DNA from: Mycobacterium sp. 1164985.4
GTDB lineage: Bacteria; Actinomycetota; Actinomycetes; Mycobacteriales; Mycobacteriaceae
Reading direction: 5' to 3'
Assembly (NCBI RefSeq): GCF_001668575.1
Contig: NZ_LZMD01000021.1
Coordinates: 1 to 64,000 of the forward strand
DNA length: 64,000 bases
Each line of letters begins with the position of its first letter. Within the stretch, counting starts at the first letter, position 1. Position numbers and translations under genes: made by a program. The notes below the pieces were generated by a model that saw only the letters and a program-made list of their open reading frames with translations, ran no database searches and was not told where the DNA came from. Shown here piece by piece: positions 8,132 to 16,651 of this stretch.

Positions 8132-9516
8132 TAGTGCTTGACCCCGGCGGCTGTCGCGGCAACCAGCGTCGCCACCCCGGCACGCCGCTGCATCCACGTC
8201 TGGCGCACCGTCCATCCGATGATGCCCGTGGCCTCGATGCAGTCGCGACGACGTTGCAGGCTGCCGGTGCGCGCGACCAGCCACCCGTCTCCCACGCGGT
8301 GTCCCAACGACCGTGAGCGGTCGACCGCCAGCATTGCGCAGCAACCGGTGATGACGGCCCACAGCACCCACCCCCATGCCGGCGTCGGCGCCGCCAGCAG
8401 CACCACCGCGGCAACCGCGGGCATCACCATCGCCCGCGTCCACCGTCTGCGACTCGCGACCGCCCCGTGCGCACGAAGCGGACCCGTCACCGCGTCGGGC
8501 CTTTCGATCAGATCGGTCAACACGTCGTCGGCCGTGCGCTTGGGGCAGGGCGGCAACAACAACGACGACTCACCCTCTCCCCCGACGCCGGTCATGACCG
8601 CATCGAGGCGGGCGCCGCCGAACAGCCGGACCAGCAACGGTTCCCGAAGTGTGCCGCCGCGCATGCGGCGCATGTCGAAGGTGTGCTCACGGACGCGCAG
8701 CAACCCATACCGCAGGTGCAGCACCTCGAAGTCACGCCGCAACTCGAGGTTTCCGTAGGTCACCAACGACTGCAGCACCGACAGCACGACGGAGGCCAGC
8801 AGAAGCACCACAACGCCGGCCGCGATGCTGGCCGCGGTGCCGAAGCTCCTTGCCGTTTCGACCCACGACTGGGCCAGCCGCGAATCCTGCACGCCGCTTT
8901 CGGCACCCACCTGATACACCACTCCCGCAGCGGCGGCGATCATCGCGAGCCCGGTGAAACTCAGGGGGCTGTAACGCAACCACGACGGCCTCCACCGGGC
9001 CAGCACCCGCCCGGGGGCCGACGGCTTGTCCTCCTCGACCGTCAAGGATTCGGCCAGCAGCAACGCGCGCAGCGGGCCGACCTGGTCGCTGGGTACGGCG
9101 TCGAGCGCGAACGCGGCGTCCCCCCTGGCTTCCCGGCCGGTGCTGACCCGCAACACCGTCAACCCCAGCAATCGGTGCAGCAGGCGGGCGTCAGTGGACA
9201 CCGACCGAATCCTGTTGCGCGGCACCGAAAGCTCCTTGCGCTGCAGAACGCCGGTGCGCAACTGCACGTCGCGCGGCCCGATGCGATACGTCGTGGTGAA
9301 CCAGCGGGCCAGGCCGAACGCCACCGTGATTCCCAGCGCCGCGAAGGCCAGCACCGGATTCCCGGTCGCCGAGCCGAGCAACAGTGTGCCGACGATGACG
9401 GGGATCTGGCGGACCACCTCATGCACCGGATGCACCAGCAGCATCCGGGGGCTGAGGCGCTGCCACATCTGGCCGGGCGGTGGATACCCCCAGCCGGGGC
9501 CCGTCCCGCTCGTCAT
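8041..9516 (-). CDS. PH-domain (YdbT-like) membrane protein
   Basis: 491 aa from ATG 9516, which overlaps the stop of the upstream gene as ATGA. There are hydrophobic segments near residues 30-75, 190-215 and 230-260, and again near 390-430. The repeated bacterial PH signature follows membrane pairs (YRIGPRDVQLRTGVLQRKELSVPRNRIRSV about residues 75-105; LRYGLLRVREHTFDMRRMRG about 275-295; and a degenerate third). YdbS/YdbT-type pairs are membrane proteins of unknown function. A longer frame to 10083 is a shadow. It is convergent with the FAD gene, with a 91-base overlap. Confidence 0.8.
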   Translation of the reverse strand: MTSGTGPGWGYPPPGQMWQRLSPRMLLVHPVHEVVRQIPVIVGTLLLGSATGNPVLAFAALGITVAFGLARWFTTTYRIGPRDVQLRTGVLQRKELSVPRNRIRSVSTDARLLHRLLGLTVLRVSTGREARGDAAFALDAVPSDQVGPLRALLLAESLTVEEDKPSAPGRVLARWRPSWLRYSPLSFTGLAMIAAAAGVVYQVGAESGVQDSRLAQSWVETARSFGTAASIAAGVVVLLLASVVLSVLQSLVTYGNLELRRDFEVLHLRYGLLRVREHTFDMRRMRGGTLREPLLVRLFGGARLDAVMTGVGGEGESSLLLPPCPKRTADDVLTDLIERPDAVTGPLRAHGAVASRRRWTRAMVMPAVAAVVLLAAPTPAWGWVLWAVITGCCAMLAVDRSRSLGHRVGDGWLVARTGSLQRRRDCIEATGIIGWTVRQTWMQRRAGVATLVAATAAGVKHYQVIDVPTELAWSIAAEASPWVGDNEWSRR

Positions 9517-9998
9517 GTCGCGTCCTCGGCGCCCAGCGCGGCGATGTCGGTGAGCCTGGCGACGACCGCATCGGCGACGTCGGCGTCCAGCGCGATGATG
9601 CGCACCGCGCCCGCCGACGACGCGGTCGTCACGGTGACGTTCGCGAGCCCGAACAACCGGTCCAGCGGTCCGCGCTCGGTGTCGACGGTCTGCACGCGCG
9701 AGATCGGCGCGATGCGGCGCTCCTGCGTCAACCAGCCGGTGCGGGTGTACACCGCGCGTGGGTCGACGTCCCACCGGTGCACCCGGTACCTCCACCACGG
9801 GACCACCACGACGAACAGGACGATGCCGAGCAGCGTGCCGAGCGCCGCGAGCGCGTGCACCCACCACGGGTGCGAATCCACCGCGAACCAGACCAGCTGC
9901 GCGAACGCCAGCATCGACCACGGGATCGCCGCGCCGATCGCCCACACCAGCGGCGCCTTGCGGCTCGGTCTGTTCGCGGGGTCGACAAGATCGGTCAT
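9513..9998 (-). CDS. PH-domain (YdbS-like) membrane protein
   Basis: 161 aa from ATG 9998. Two membrane segments (about residues 17-37 and 43-65) are followed by one bacterial PH domain: VHRWDVDPRAVYTRTGWLTQERRIAPISRVQTVDTERG..R.FGLA. The WLTQ and RISRVQTV pattern is typical of YdbS. It is the first gene of a two-gene operon; its TGA overlaps the ATG of the YdbT-like gene, so translation is probably coupled and the two proteins probably form a membrane complex. The function is unknown. Confidence 0.85.
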   Translation of the reverse strand: MTDLVDPANRPSRKAPLVWAIGAAIPWSMLAFAQLVWFAVDSHPWWVHALAALGTLLGIVLFVVVVPWWRYRVHRWDVDPRAVYTRTGWLTQERRIAPISRVQTVDTERGPLDRLFGLANVTVTTASSAGAVRIIALDADVADAVVARLTDIAALGAEDAT

Positions 9999-10041
9999 CA
10001 GTCGTCCAGCCTAGGTAACCGCGAGTCGGTCGGCCGCTGAG

Positions 10042-10047
10042 TATGTT
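10042..10047 (+). promoter_or_regulatory. -10 element, leaderless start of SDR gene
   Basis: TATGTT starts 13 bases before ATG 10055. This supports 10055 over the upstream in-frame start at 10043, which would lie within the promoter. Confidence 0.6.
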
Positions 10048-10054
10048 GATCGAC

Positions 10055-10966
10055 ATGGGCAGCAAGTGGACCGCGGCCGACATACCCGACCAGTCCGGGC
10101 GGACCGCGATCGTGACCGGAGCGAACAGCGGGCTCGGCTATGACACCGCGGCCGCCTTGGCGGCCAAGGGCGCGCAGGTGGTGCTCGCGGTGCGCAACCT
10201 CGACAAGGGCAACGAGGCCGTCGACCGCATCAGGAAGTCGACCCCCAACGCCGCGGTCAGTCTGACCGAACTCGACCTGTCGTCGCTCGGCAGCGTCCGC
10301 AGGGCCGCCGACGAACTGCGCGCCGCGCATCCCCGTATCGATCTGCTCATCAACAATGCCGGCGTGATGTATGTGCCGAACCGCGAGACCACCAAAGACG
10401 GCTTCGAGATGCAGTTCGGCACCAATCATCTCGGCCATTTCGCGCTGACCGGCCTGCTACTCGAGAACCTCCTGACCGTCGAGGGGTCACGCGTCGTGAC
10501 GGTCAGCAGCGTCGGCCATCGCATCCTGGCCCGAATCCGCTTCGAGGATCCGCATTTCGAGACCGGATACAACCGGGTGCGCGCCTACGGCCAGTCGAAG
10601 CTGGCCAACCTGATGTTCACCTACGAACTACAGCGCCGCCTCGCGGCCAAAGGCGCTCCGACCATCGCGGCCGCCGCGCATCCTGGCCTCTCCGACACCG
10701 AACTGATGCGCTACATGCCCGCTTTCATCCCCGACTTCGTGTGGAAGTTCGCGGCCCAACCGCCGGACAAGGGCGCACTGCCGACCCTTCGCGCGGCCAC
10801 CGACCAGGGCGTGCAAGGCGGACAGTACTACGGGCCCGACGGGATCGGCGAAGTGACGGGGAATCCGAAACTCGTTGCCTCCAGCGCACAATCGCACGAC
10901 GAAGACATTCAGCACCGATTGTGGACCATGTCCGAGGAGCTGACCGGCGTCACGTATCCCGTCTGA
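10055..10966 (+). CDS. Short-chain dehydrogenase/reductase (Rv0439c-like)
   Basis: 303 aa from ATG 10055. Classical SDR features are the NAD(P) motif TGANSGLG (about residues 19-26), NNAG, NFGTNHLG-type helix (FGTNHLGHF), catalytic Ser in VSSVGH and the YxxxK pair in YGQSKLANL. An Arg after the second strand (AVRNLDKG) suggests NADP(H). It resembles the WW-domain oxidoreductase/retinol dehydrogenase-like group, and its substrate is unknown. Its TGA overlaps the ATG of moeA (TGATG), so the two are translationally coupled. Confidence 0.85.
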   Translation: MGSKWTAADIPDQSGRTAIVTGANSGLGYDTAAALAAKGAQVVLAVRNLDKGNEAVDRIRKSTPNAAVSLTELDLSSLGSVRRAADELRAAHPRIDLLINNAGVMYVPNRETTKDGFEMQFGTNHLGHFALTGLLLENLLTVEGSRVVTVSSVGHRILARIRFEDPHFETGYNRVRAYGQSKLANLMFTYELQRRLAAKGAPTIAAAAHPGLSDTELMRYMPAFIPDFVWKFAAQPPDKGALPTLRAATDQGVQGGQYYGPDGIGEVTGNPKLVASSAQSHDEDIQHRLWTMSEELTGVTYPV

Positions 10967-12159
10967 TGCGGACCGTCGATGAGCACCAGCGCGTCGTCGC
11001 CGCGCTGATCAACGCCCGCCCGCCCGTCGGCGTCCAGATCGCCGACGCTCTTGGACTCGTGCTCGCCGAGGACGTGGTCGCGCCGTTGTCCCTGCCGGGT
11101 TTCGACAACTCGGCGATGGACGGCTACGCCGTGATCGCCGACGACGTCGCATCGGCGACGCCCGAGAGCCCGGTCAACCTGCCCGTCTCCGAGGACATCC
11201 CGGCCGGGCGCACCGACGTTCTGACGCTGAAACCCGGTACAGCGCACCGGATCATGACCGGGGCGATGTTGCCGTCCGGCACGACGGCGGTGGTGCCGGT
11301 GGAGGCGACGAACGCGGCGACCGACACCGTGGAGATCCGCGCGGCCGCGAAGAGCGGCCAGCACATACGGCGCGCCGGTGAAGACGTCACGGCCGGAACG
11401 GCGGTGCTGCGCGCGGGTCAGACCGTCACGCCGGCCGCGCTCGGTTTGGCCGCCGCCCTGGGGCTCGCTGAGCTGACGGTGATACCGCGACAACGAGTGC
11501 TGGTGATGTCGACCGGCACCGAACTGGTCGCGCCGGGCACACCCCTGGCGCCCGGCCAGATCTACGAGTCGAACGCAGTCATGCTCGCCGCTGCATTGCG
11601 CGACGCCGGCGCCGACGTCGTGGCCTCCCCCATGACCGGTGACGACGTCGACTCGTTCCGCGCGGCCCTCGCGACACACACCGGGGACGCCGACCTGATC
11701 ATCACGACCGGTGGGGTGAGCGCGGGCGCCTACGAAGTCGTCAAGGACGCACTCGCGGGAGCCGTGGAATTCGTCAAGGTGGCCATGCAGCCCGGTATGC
11801 CGCAGGGCTGCGGGGTCGTCGACGGAACCCCGATCGTGACGCTGCCGGGAAACCCGGTCAGCGCGCTGGTGTCCTTCGAGGTGTTCCTGCGCGCCCCGCT
11901 GCGCGCAGCGATGGGCCTGCCGAACCCCGGCAGGCCGCGACGCACAGCCGAGCTGACCGAGGACCTCACCTCACCACGCGGGAAACGGCAGTTCCGCAGG
12001 GGTGTGCTCGACGCCGACGCCGGGACCGTGACCAGCTACGGGCCCCCTGCATCGCACCACTTGCGCTGGTTGGCGTCGGCGAACTGCCTGTTGGAGATCG
12101 CCGAGGACGTCGACGCGCTGCCGGCCGGGTCACCCGTCCAGGTGTGGGACCTGACCTGA
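10966..12159 (+). CDS. moeA2: Molybdopterin molybdenumtransferase MoeA
   Basis: 397 aa from ATG 10966, overlapping the SDR stop as TGATG. MoeA inserts molybdate into adenylylated molybdopterin. Visible landmarks are FDNSAMDGYA (residues 45-54), the IMTGAMLPSGTTAVVPVE strand, MSTGTELV, ITTGGVSAGAYEVVKDAL (the molybdopterin-binding MoCF loop) and LPGNPVSALVSFEVF near residue 290. The length matches the family. A mycobacterial genome normally has moeA1 and moeA2; the neighbourhood matches that of moeA2 (Rv0438c). A separate promoter follows for psd. Confidence 0.9.
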   Translation: MRTVDEHQRVVAALINARPPVGVQIADALGLVLAEDVVAPLSLPGFDNSAMDGYAVIADDVASATPESPVNLPVSEDIPAGRTDVLTLKPGTAHRIMTGAMLPSGTTAVVPVEATNAATDTVEIRAAAKSGQHIRRAGEDVTAGTAVLRAGQTVTPAALGLAAALGLAELTVIPRQRVLVMSTGTELVAPGTPLAPGQIYESNAVMLAAALRDAGADVVASPMTGDDVDSFRAALATHTGDADLIITTGGVSAGAYEVVKDALAGAVEFVKVAMQPGMPQGCGVVDGTPIVTLPGNPVSALVSFEVFLRAPLRAAMGLPNPGRPRRTAELTEDLTSPRGKRQFRRGVLDADAGTVTSYGPPASHHLRWLASANCLLEIAEDVDALPAGSPVQVWDLT

Positions 12160-12169
12160 ACCCGCCCCG

Positions 12170-12175
12170 TAGAAT
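12170..12175 (+). promoter_or_regulatory. -10 element of psd-pssA
   Basis: TAGAAT lies 15 bases before ATG 12185 in the 25-base gap after moeA. It would give a near-leaderless psd-pssA transcript. Confidence 0.5.
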
Positions 12176-12184
12176 CGCTGCACG

Positions 12185-12943
12185 ATGGCCAGACGCCCCG
12201 ACCTGAAATCCGGCCCCGCGCGGCTCCTGGCGCTGGCCCGGACCACGATTCCCCCGATGCACCCCGCCGGACTGCCGTTCGTCGGCGCGAGCCTGGCGGT
12301 GGCCGCGCTCGGGCACCGCAACCGGTGGGTGCGTGGCACCGCCCTGGCGTCGGCCGCGGCCAATGCGTTGTTCTTCCGCCACCCGCCGCGTGTGCCGCCG
12401 ACCCGCCCCAACCTCGTCGTCGCTCCCGCCGACGGCCTGATCTGCCTCATCGAGGAGGCGTTGCCGCCGGCCGAACTCGGTTTGCCCGCAACGCCGTTGC
12501 CGCGCATCAGCATCTTCCTGTCGATCTTCGACGCGCATGTGCAGCGTGCCCCGATAGGCGGTGAGGTCGTCGCCGTCGAGCACCGCCCGGGCCTGTTCGG
12601 TTCGGCCGAACTGGAAGCCGCCAGCGAGGACAACGAGCGCAACAGCGTGCGCATCCGCACCGCCGACGGCGTCGAGGTGATTGCCGTGCAGATCGCCGGC
12701 CTGGTGGCGCGGCGCATCGTGTGCGAGGCGAAGGTCGGCGACAAGCTGGAGATCAGCCAGACCTACGGGTTGATCCGTTACGGCTCGCGCCTCGACACCT
12801 ACCTGCCCGCAGGGTCGAACATCCTGGTGACGACCGGCCAGCGGGCGGTGGCGGGCGAGACGGTATTGGCCGAAATCGGGCCCGATGTCGCCGGCCGGGC
12901 GGCTCCCGCACCCGATGTCGCCGGCCGGGCGGCTTCGCGATGA
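12185..12943 (+). CDS. psd: Phosphatidylserine decarboxylase
   Basis: 252 aa. It converts phosphatidylserine to phosphatidylethanolamine. It is the short, non-bacterial-type (PSD-A) form: HPAG near the N-terminus, [34 protein letters not shown], and the self-cleavage site RYGSRLD near residue 203, where the GS bond yields the pyruvoyl group. The C-terminus ends with an in-frame duplication: 24 bases at 12881-12904 recur at 12911-12934, giving PDVAGRAA twice. The last ATGA is shared with pssA, so the synthase and decarboxylase are coupled, although the pathway order is reversed. Confidence 0.9.
   Translation: MARRPDLKSGPARLLALARTTIPPMHPAGLPFVGASLAVAALGHRNRWVRGTALASAAANALFFRHPPRVPPTRPNLVVAPADGLICLIEEALPPAELGLPATPLPRISIFLSIFDAHVQRAPIGGEVVAVEHRPGLFGSAELEAASEDNERNSVRIRTADGVEVIAVQIAGLVARRIVCEAKVGDKLEISQTYGLIRYGSRLDTYLPAGSNILVTTGQRAVAGETVLAEIGPDVAGRAAPAPDVAGRAASR
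12881..12934 (+). repeat. 30-bp-period duplication at the 3' end of psd
   Basis: Bases 12881-12904 and 12911-12934 are identical (24 bases, six-base spacer). The duplication is in frame and encodes PDVAGRAA twice just before the psd stop. Confidence 0.8.
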
Positions 12944-13800
12944 TCCGGCCCCGCATCAAACGTTCCGTCGTCAGCCTGCGGATCCTGCCCAGCGCGATGA
13001 CCGTCGCGGCAATCTGTCTCGGCCTGAGCGCGGTCAAGATGGCCCTGGACAACCGGCCGACGGAGTCGATGGCGTTCCTGGCGGTTGCCGCGATTCTCGA
13101 TGCGCTCGACGGTCGCATCGCGCGTGCGCTCAAGGCGACCTCGCGCATGGGTGAGGAGATCGATTCGCTCGCCGACGCGGTCAACTTCGGTGTCGCGCCC
13201 GCGTTCATCGTCTACGGCACTCTGCTGTCGCAGTCGCAGATCGGGTGGATCGTCGTGCTGGTGTACGCGGTGTGCATCGTGCTGCGCCTGGCCCGGTTCA
13301 ACGCGATGCTCGACGTCGACAAACCGGACTACGAGAAGAAGTACTTCGTGGGCATGCCCGCCCCGGCCGGCGCGATCGGCGCCATCGGTCCGCTGGCGGC
13401 CAAGATGCAGTTCGGCGAAGGTTGGTGGACCTCCGAACCCGCGGTGGTCATCTGGATGCTCGGCGTCTCACTGCTGGTCGTCAGCACGATTCCGATGCGC
13501 AAGATCCACACGTTCTCGGTGCCGCCCAACATGGTCGCGCCGCTACTGGCCCTCGTGGCGATCGGCGTAGCGGCCGCAATCCTCTACGGCTACCTGGTGA
13601 TCCTGATCATCATCGCCGCCTACGTCGTACACATCCCGTTCGCCATCCGCACCCGCCGCTTCCTCGCCGCGCATCCGGAGGTCTGGGACGACAAACCACG
13701 CCAGCAGCGCGCCGCCCGACGGGCCATCCGCAGGGCCCAACCACACCGCCGATCGGTGATGCGGCTCGGGTTGCGCAGGCCCGGTTCCGGGCATGACTGA
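12940..13800 (+). CDS. pssA: CDP-diacylglycerol-serine O-phosphatidyltransferase
   Basis: 286 aa. It makes phosphatidylserine from CDP-diacylglycerol and serine in the membrane. The CDP-alcohol phosphotransferase signature DGx2ARx8Gx3Dx3D is complete at about residues 52-74 ([23 protein letters not shown], shown here as DGRIAR...G...D...D). Six or more hydrophobic segments follow, and the C-terminus is strongly basic. The ATG overlaps the psd stop as ATGA. The last 8 bases overlap the AAA ATPase gene. Confidence 0.9.
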   Translation: MIRPRIKRSVVSLRILPSAMTVAAICLGLSAVKMALDNRPTESMAFLAVAAILDALDGRIARALKATSRMGEEIDSLADAVNFGVAPAFIVYGTLLSQSQIGWIVVLVYAVCIVLRLARFNAMLDVDKPDYEKKYFVGMPAPAGAIGAIGPLAAKMQFGEGWWTSEPAVVIWMLGVSLLVVSTIPMRKIHTFSVPPNMVAPLLALVAIGVAAAILYGYLVILIIIAAYVVHIPFAIRTRRFLAAHPEVWDDKPRQQRAARRAIRRAQPHRRSVMRLGLRRPGSGHD

Positions 13801-16021
13801 GCTGCAGTCCGACCGACCGGGTCCCCGGCAGCAGCTCACGCTGACCGCACGGCTGAATACCTCGGCACTCGATTCACGCAGGGGCGTCGTCCGCCTGCAC
13901 CCGGAAGCCATTGCCGCGCTGGGCATTCGCGAATGGGATGCGGTGTCGCTGACCGGTTCGCGCACCACCGCCGCCGTCGTCGGCGCGGCGCCTGACGGCG
14001 TACCGGCGGGCACCGCGCTGCTCGACGACGTCACGCTGTCCAACGCCGGGTTGCGTGAGGACACGACCGTTCTCGTCGCCCCGGCGACCGTTTACGGTGC
14101 GCGGTCGGTGACGCTGACCGGTTCGAGGCTCGCCAGCCAATCCATCTCACCGGCCACCCTTCGACAAGCGTTGCTGGGCAAGGTGATGACGGTCGGTGAC
14201 ACGGTGTCGCTGCTGCCCCGAGAGTTGGGTCCCGACATCCCGACCTCGCGCGCGACGGCGGCACTCGCCTCGTCGGTGGGCATCACCTGGACCTCTGAAC
14301 TGTTGACGGTGACCGGTACCGATCCCGCCGGACCCGTGAGCGTGCAACCCAATTCGGCGGTGTGCTGGAGCGACGGTTCTCCCGTCGGCTCCATCGCGAC
14401 GGCCCCCGACACGACGCCCGGTCAGGTGGTGGTGACCGGGCCGGAGAAATCGCAACCGGCGCTCGGCATCGACGACCTCAAGGGGTCGCAGGCCGAGGCG
14501 CAGCGCCTCACCGAATGGCTCAAGCTCGCACTCGACCAGCCTGAGCTGCTCGAAACCCTGGGTGCCACAGCAAATCTGGGGGTCCTGGTGTCCGGGCCCG
14601 CCGGTGTGGGCAAGGCGGCGCTGGTGCGCGCGGTGTGCGCCGACCGGCGACTGGTCGAGCTCGACGGGCCGGAGGTCGGCTCGCTGCGGGCCGAGGACCG
14701 GCTGGCGAGCGTGGCGTCGGCGGTGGCCACCGTCCGCGACGGAGGCGGGGTGCTGCTGATCACCGACGTCGACGCGCTGCTGCCGTCCACGGTTGAGCCG
14801 GTGGCCACGTTGATCCTCAACGAACTGCGCACCGCGGTCGAAACGCGGGGTGTGGCCTTCGTCGCCACGTCGCAACAGCCCGACAACGTCGACGCACGGT
14901 TGCGGGCACCCGATCTGTGCGACCGCGAACTCGGGCTCAGCCTGCCGGACGGCGCGATCCGCAAGCAACTGCTCGAGGTACTGCTGCGCGACGTCCCGGC
15001 CAAGGAGCTCAAACTCAACGAGATCGCCGATCGCACACCGGGATTCGTGGTCGCCGACCTCGCCGCGCTGGTTCGTGAGGCCGCAATGCGGGCCGCGGCG
15101 CGGGCCAGCGCCGACGGTGAGCCACCCGCCCTCACCCAGGACGATCTGCTGGGCGCGACGACCGTGATCCGCCCGCTGTCGCGGTCGGCCACCGAGGAGG
15201 TGTCCGTCGGGTCGGTGACGCTCGAGGATGTCGGCGACATGGTCGACACGAAGCAGGCACTCACCGAGGCGGTGCTGTGGCCGCTGCAGCACCCTGACAC
15301 GTTCGCCCGGCTCGGCGTCGCCCCGCCCCGCGGTGTACTGCTCTATGGCCCGCCGGGGTGCGGCAAGACGTTCGTGGTGCGCGCACTGGCCAGTTCGGGA
15401 CGGTTGTCGGTGCACGCGGTCAAGGGCGCGGAACTGATGGACAAATGGGTCGGCTCGTCGGAGAAGGCCGTGCGCGAACTGTTCCGCCGCGCCCGCGACT
15501 CGGCGCCGTCCCTGGTGTTCCTCGACGAGATCGACGCGCTCGCGCCGCGCCGCGGTCAGAGCTTCGACTCCGGGGTCACCGACCGCGTGGTCGCGGCGCT
15601 GCTCACCGAGCTCGACGGCATTGAACCGCTGCGCGACGTGGTGGTCCTCGGCGCGACGAACCGGCCCGATCTGATCGACCCGGCGCTGCTGCGCCCCGGC
15701 CGGCTGGAGAAGCTGGTGTTCGTCGAACCGCCCGACGCCGATGCCCGTCGCGAGATCCTGCGCACCGCGGGCAAGTCGATACCGCTGGCCTCCGAGGGAG
15801 AACAGGCCGTCGACCTCGACGCATTGGCCGGTGAACTCGAGGGGTACAGCGCCGCCGACTGCGTCGCGCTGCTGCGGGAGGCCGCGCTGACCGCGATGCG
15901 GCGCTCGATCGATGCCGCCGACGTCACCGCCGCCGATGTCGCGGCCGCCCGCGAGGCGGTGCGACCGTCGCTCGACGCCGCGCAGGTGGAGTCGCTGCGC
16001 GCATTTTCGGCCGCCCGCTGA
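13793..16021 (+). CDS. Cdc48/VCP-like AAA ATPase with degenerate D1
   Basis: 742 aa, similar in layout to Rv0435c. The N-terminal about 190 residues resemble a Cdc48 double-psi barrel (RGVVRLHPEAIAALGIREWDAVSLTG). D1 has P-loop GPAGVGKA near residue 267, where the Thr/Ser after Lys is Ala, and its Walker B reads LLITDVDAL near 321 instead of DE, so D1 is probably inactive in hydrolysis. D2 is intact: GPPGCGKT (about 518), FLDEIDAL (about 575), SRH ATNRPDLIDPALLRPGR (about 620). Cdc48-type ATPases unfold proteins; the client is unknown. It is translationally linked to pssA by an 8-base overlap. Confidence 0.9.
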   Translation: MTELQSDRPGPRQQLTLTARLNTSALDSRRGVVRLHPEAIAALGIREWDAVSLTGSRTTAAVVGAAPDGVPAGTALLDDVTLSNAGLREDTTVLVAPATVYGARSVTLTGSRLASQSISPATLRQALLGKVMTVGDTVSLLPRELGPDIPTSRATAALASSVGITWTSELLTVTGTDPAGPVSVQPNSAVCWSDGSPVGSIATAPDTTPGQVVVTGPEKSQPALGIDDLKGSQAEAQRLTEWLKLALDQPELLETLGATANLGVLVSGPAGVGKAALVRAVCADRRLVELDGPEVGSLRAEDRLASVASAVATVRDGGGVLLITDVDALLPSTVEPVATLILNELRTAVETRGVAFVATSQQPDNVDARLRAPDLCDRELGLSLPDGAIRKQLLEVLLRDVPAKELKLNEIADRTPGFVVADLAALVREAAMRAAARASADGEPPALTQDDLLGATTVIRPLSRSATEEVSVGSVTLEDVGDMVDTKQALTEAVLWPLQHPDTFARLGVAPPRGVLLYGPPGCGKTFVVRALASSGRLSVHAVKGAELMDKWVGSSEKAVRELFRRARDSAPSLVFLDEIDALAPRRGQSFDSGVTDRVVAALLTELDGIEPLRDVVVLGATNRPDLIDPALLRPGRLEKLVFVEPPDADARREILRTAGKSIPLASEGEQAVDLDALAGELEGYSAADCVALLREAALTAMRRSIDAADVTAADVAAAREAVRPSLDAAQVESLRAFSAAR

Positions 16022-16025
16022 AGTA

Positions 16026-16084
16026 GATCTTGACAATGACTAGTTGCATCGGCACACTCGGAATAACTTGCCATTGTCAAGATC
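16026..16084. promoter_or_regulatory. 13-bp perfect inverted repeat, operator/promoter region
   Basis: GATCTTGACAATG (16026-16038) and CATTGTCAAGATC (16072-16084) are perfect reverse complements 33 bases apart. The left arm contains TTGACA (16030-16035), the consensus -35. It directly precedes the DUF1707 gene at 16099 and its GAGGGGAGG ribosome binding site, so a repressor bound across the dyad could control that gene. Confidence 0.55.
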
Positions 16085-16098
16085 GAGGGGAGGTCGCC

Positions 16099-16566
16099 AT
16101 GCCCGCCATCGCACCCGTCGTCCGCGCGGGAGACCCGGACCGGGAGAAGACCGCTGACGTGCTCGGTCTGGCCCTGACGCAGGGCTACCTCGGAATGCCC
16201 GAGTACGAGGCCCGGTTACAGGCCGCGTTCGCCGCGACCACCCGCCAGGAACTGCACGGGCTCACCGCCGACCTGCCCGTCGAGCGCCTACGGCGCAACG
16301 ATCCGCGCCGCCGGGAGGCCCGCAGGAGGATGGCCCGCCGCGGTGTGCAGGTGCACCTGGCCGGTTACCTGACCATGGTCGCGATCGTGCTGACGGTGTG
16401 GTTGGCCGTCGCCCTGACCGCCGGCGCGTGGTACTTCTGGCCCATCTGGCCGATCCTCGGCGCTGGCATCGGACTGCTCGGCCACGCTCTTCCGGTGCGG
16501 TACGCGCTCCCACGGGCGCCCCGCCGAGGCGGTCACGGTTCGATCAGGCCGGCGCGAATCACGTAG
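16099..16566 (+). CDS. DUF1707 (SHOCT-like) two-TM membrane protein
   Basis: 155 aa from ATG 16099, chosen because GAGGGGAGG lies directly upstream; the longer frame from 16030 would run through the inverted repeat. Residues 1-65 are a DUF1707 domain: RAGDPDREKTADVLGLALTQGYLGMPEYEARLQAAFAA. Then come a basic stretch (RRNDPRRREARRR) and two hydrophobic segments (about 90-112 and 115-137) that match the 2TM partner domain common with DUF1707. Such proteins often sit near PadR-type or other regulators. The function is unknown. Confidence 0.8.
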   Translation: MPAIAPVVRAGDPDREKTADVLGLALTQGYLGMPEYEARLQAAFAATTRQELHGLTADLPVERLRRNDPRRREARRRMARRGVQVHLAGYLTMVAIVLTVWLAVALTAGAWYFWPIWPILGAGIGLLGHALPVRYALPRAPRRGGHGSIRPARIT

Positions 16567-16651
16567 CGGGTCAACAAGACAAGGCGCACAAGGCTGGTCT
16601 TGGCCAGCAGCACAGTGTGTTTCACGACCGCGAGGCCTTGCTGACCTCGAC

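Noticed and set aside
16026-16084. Rho-independent terminator for the AAA ATPase gene
   Set aside because: The arms are 33 bases apart with no tight loop and no T-run after the stem, and the left arm contains a -35 consensus.
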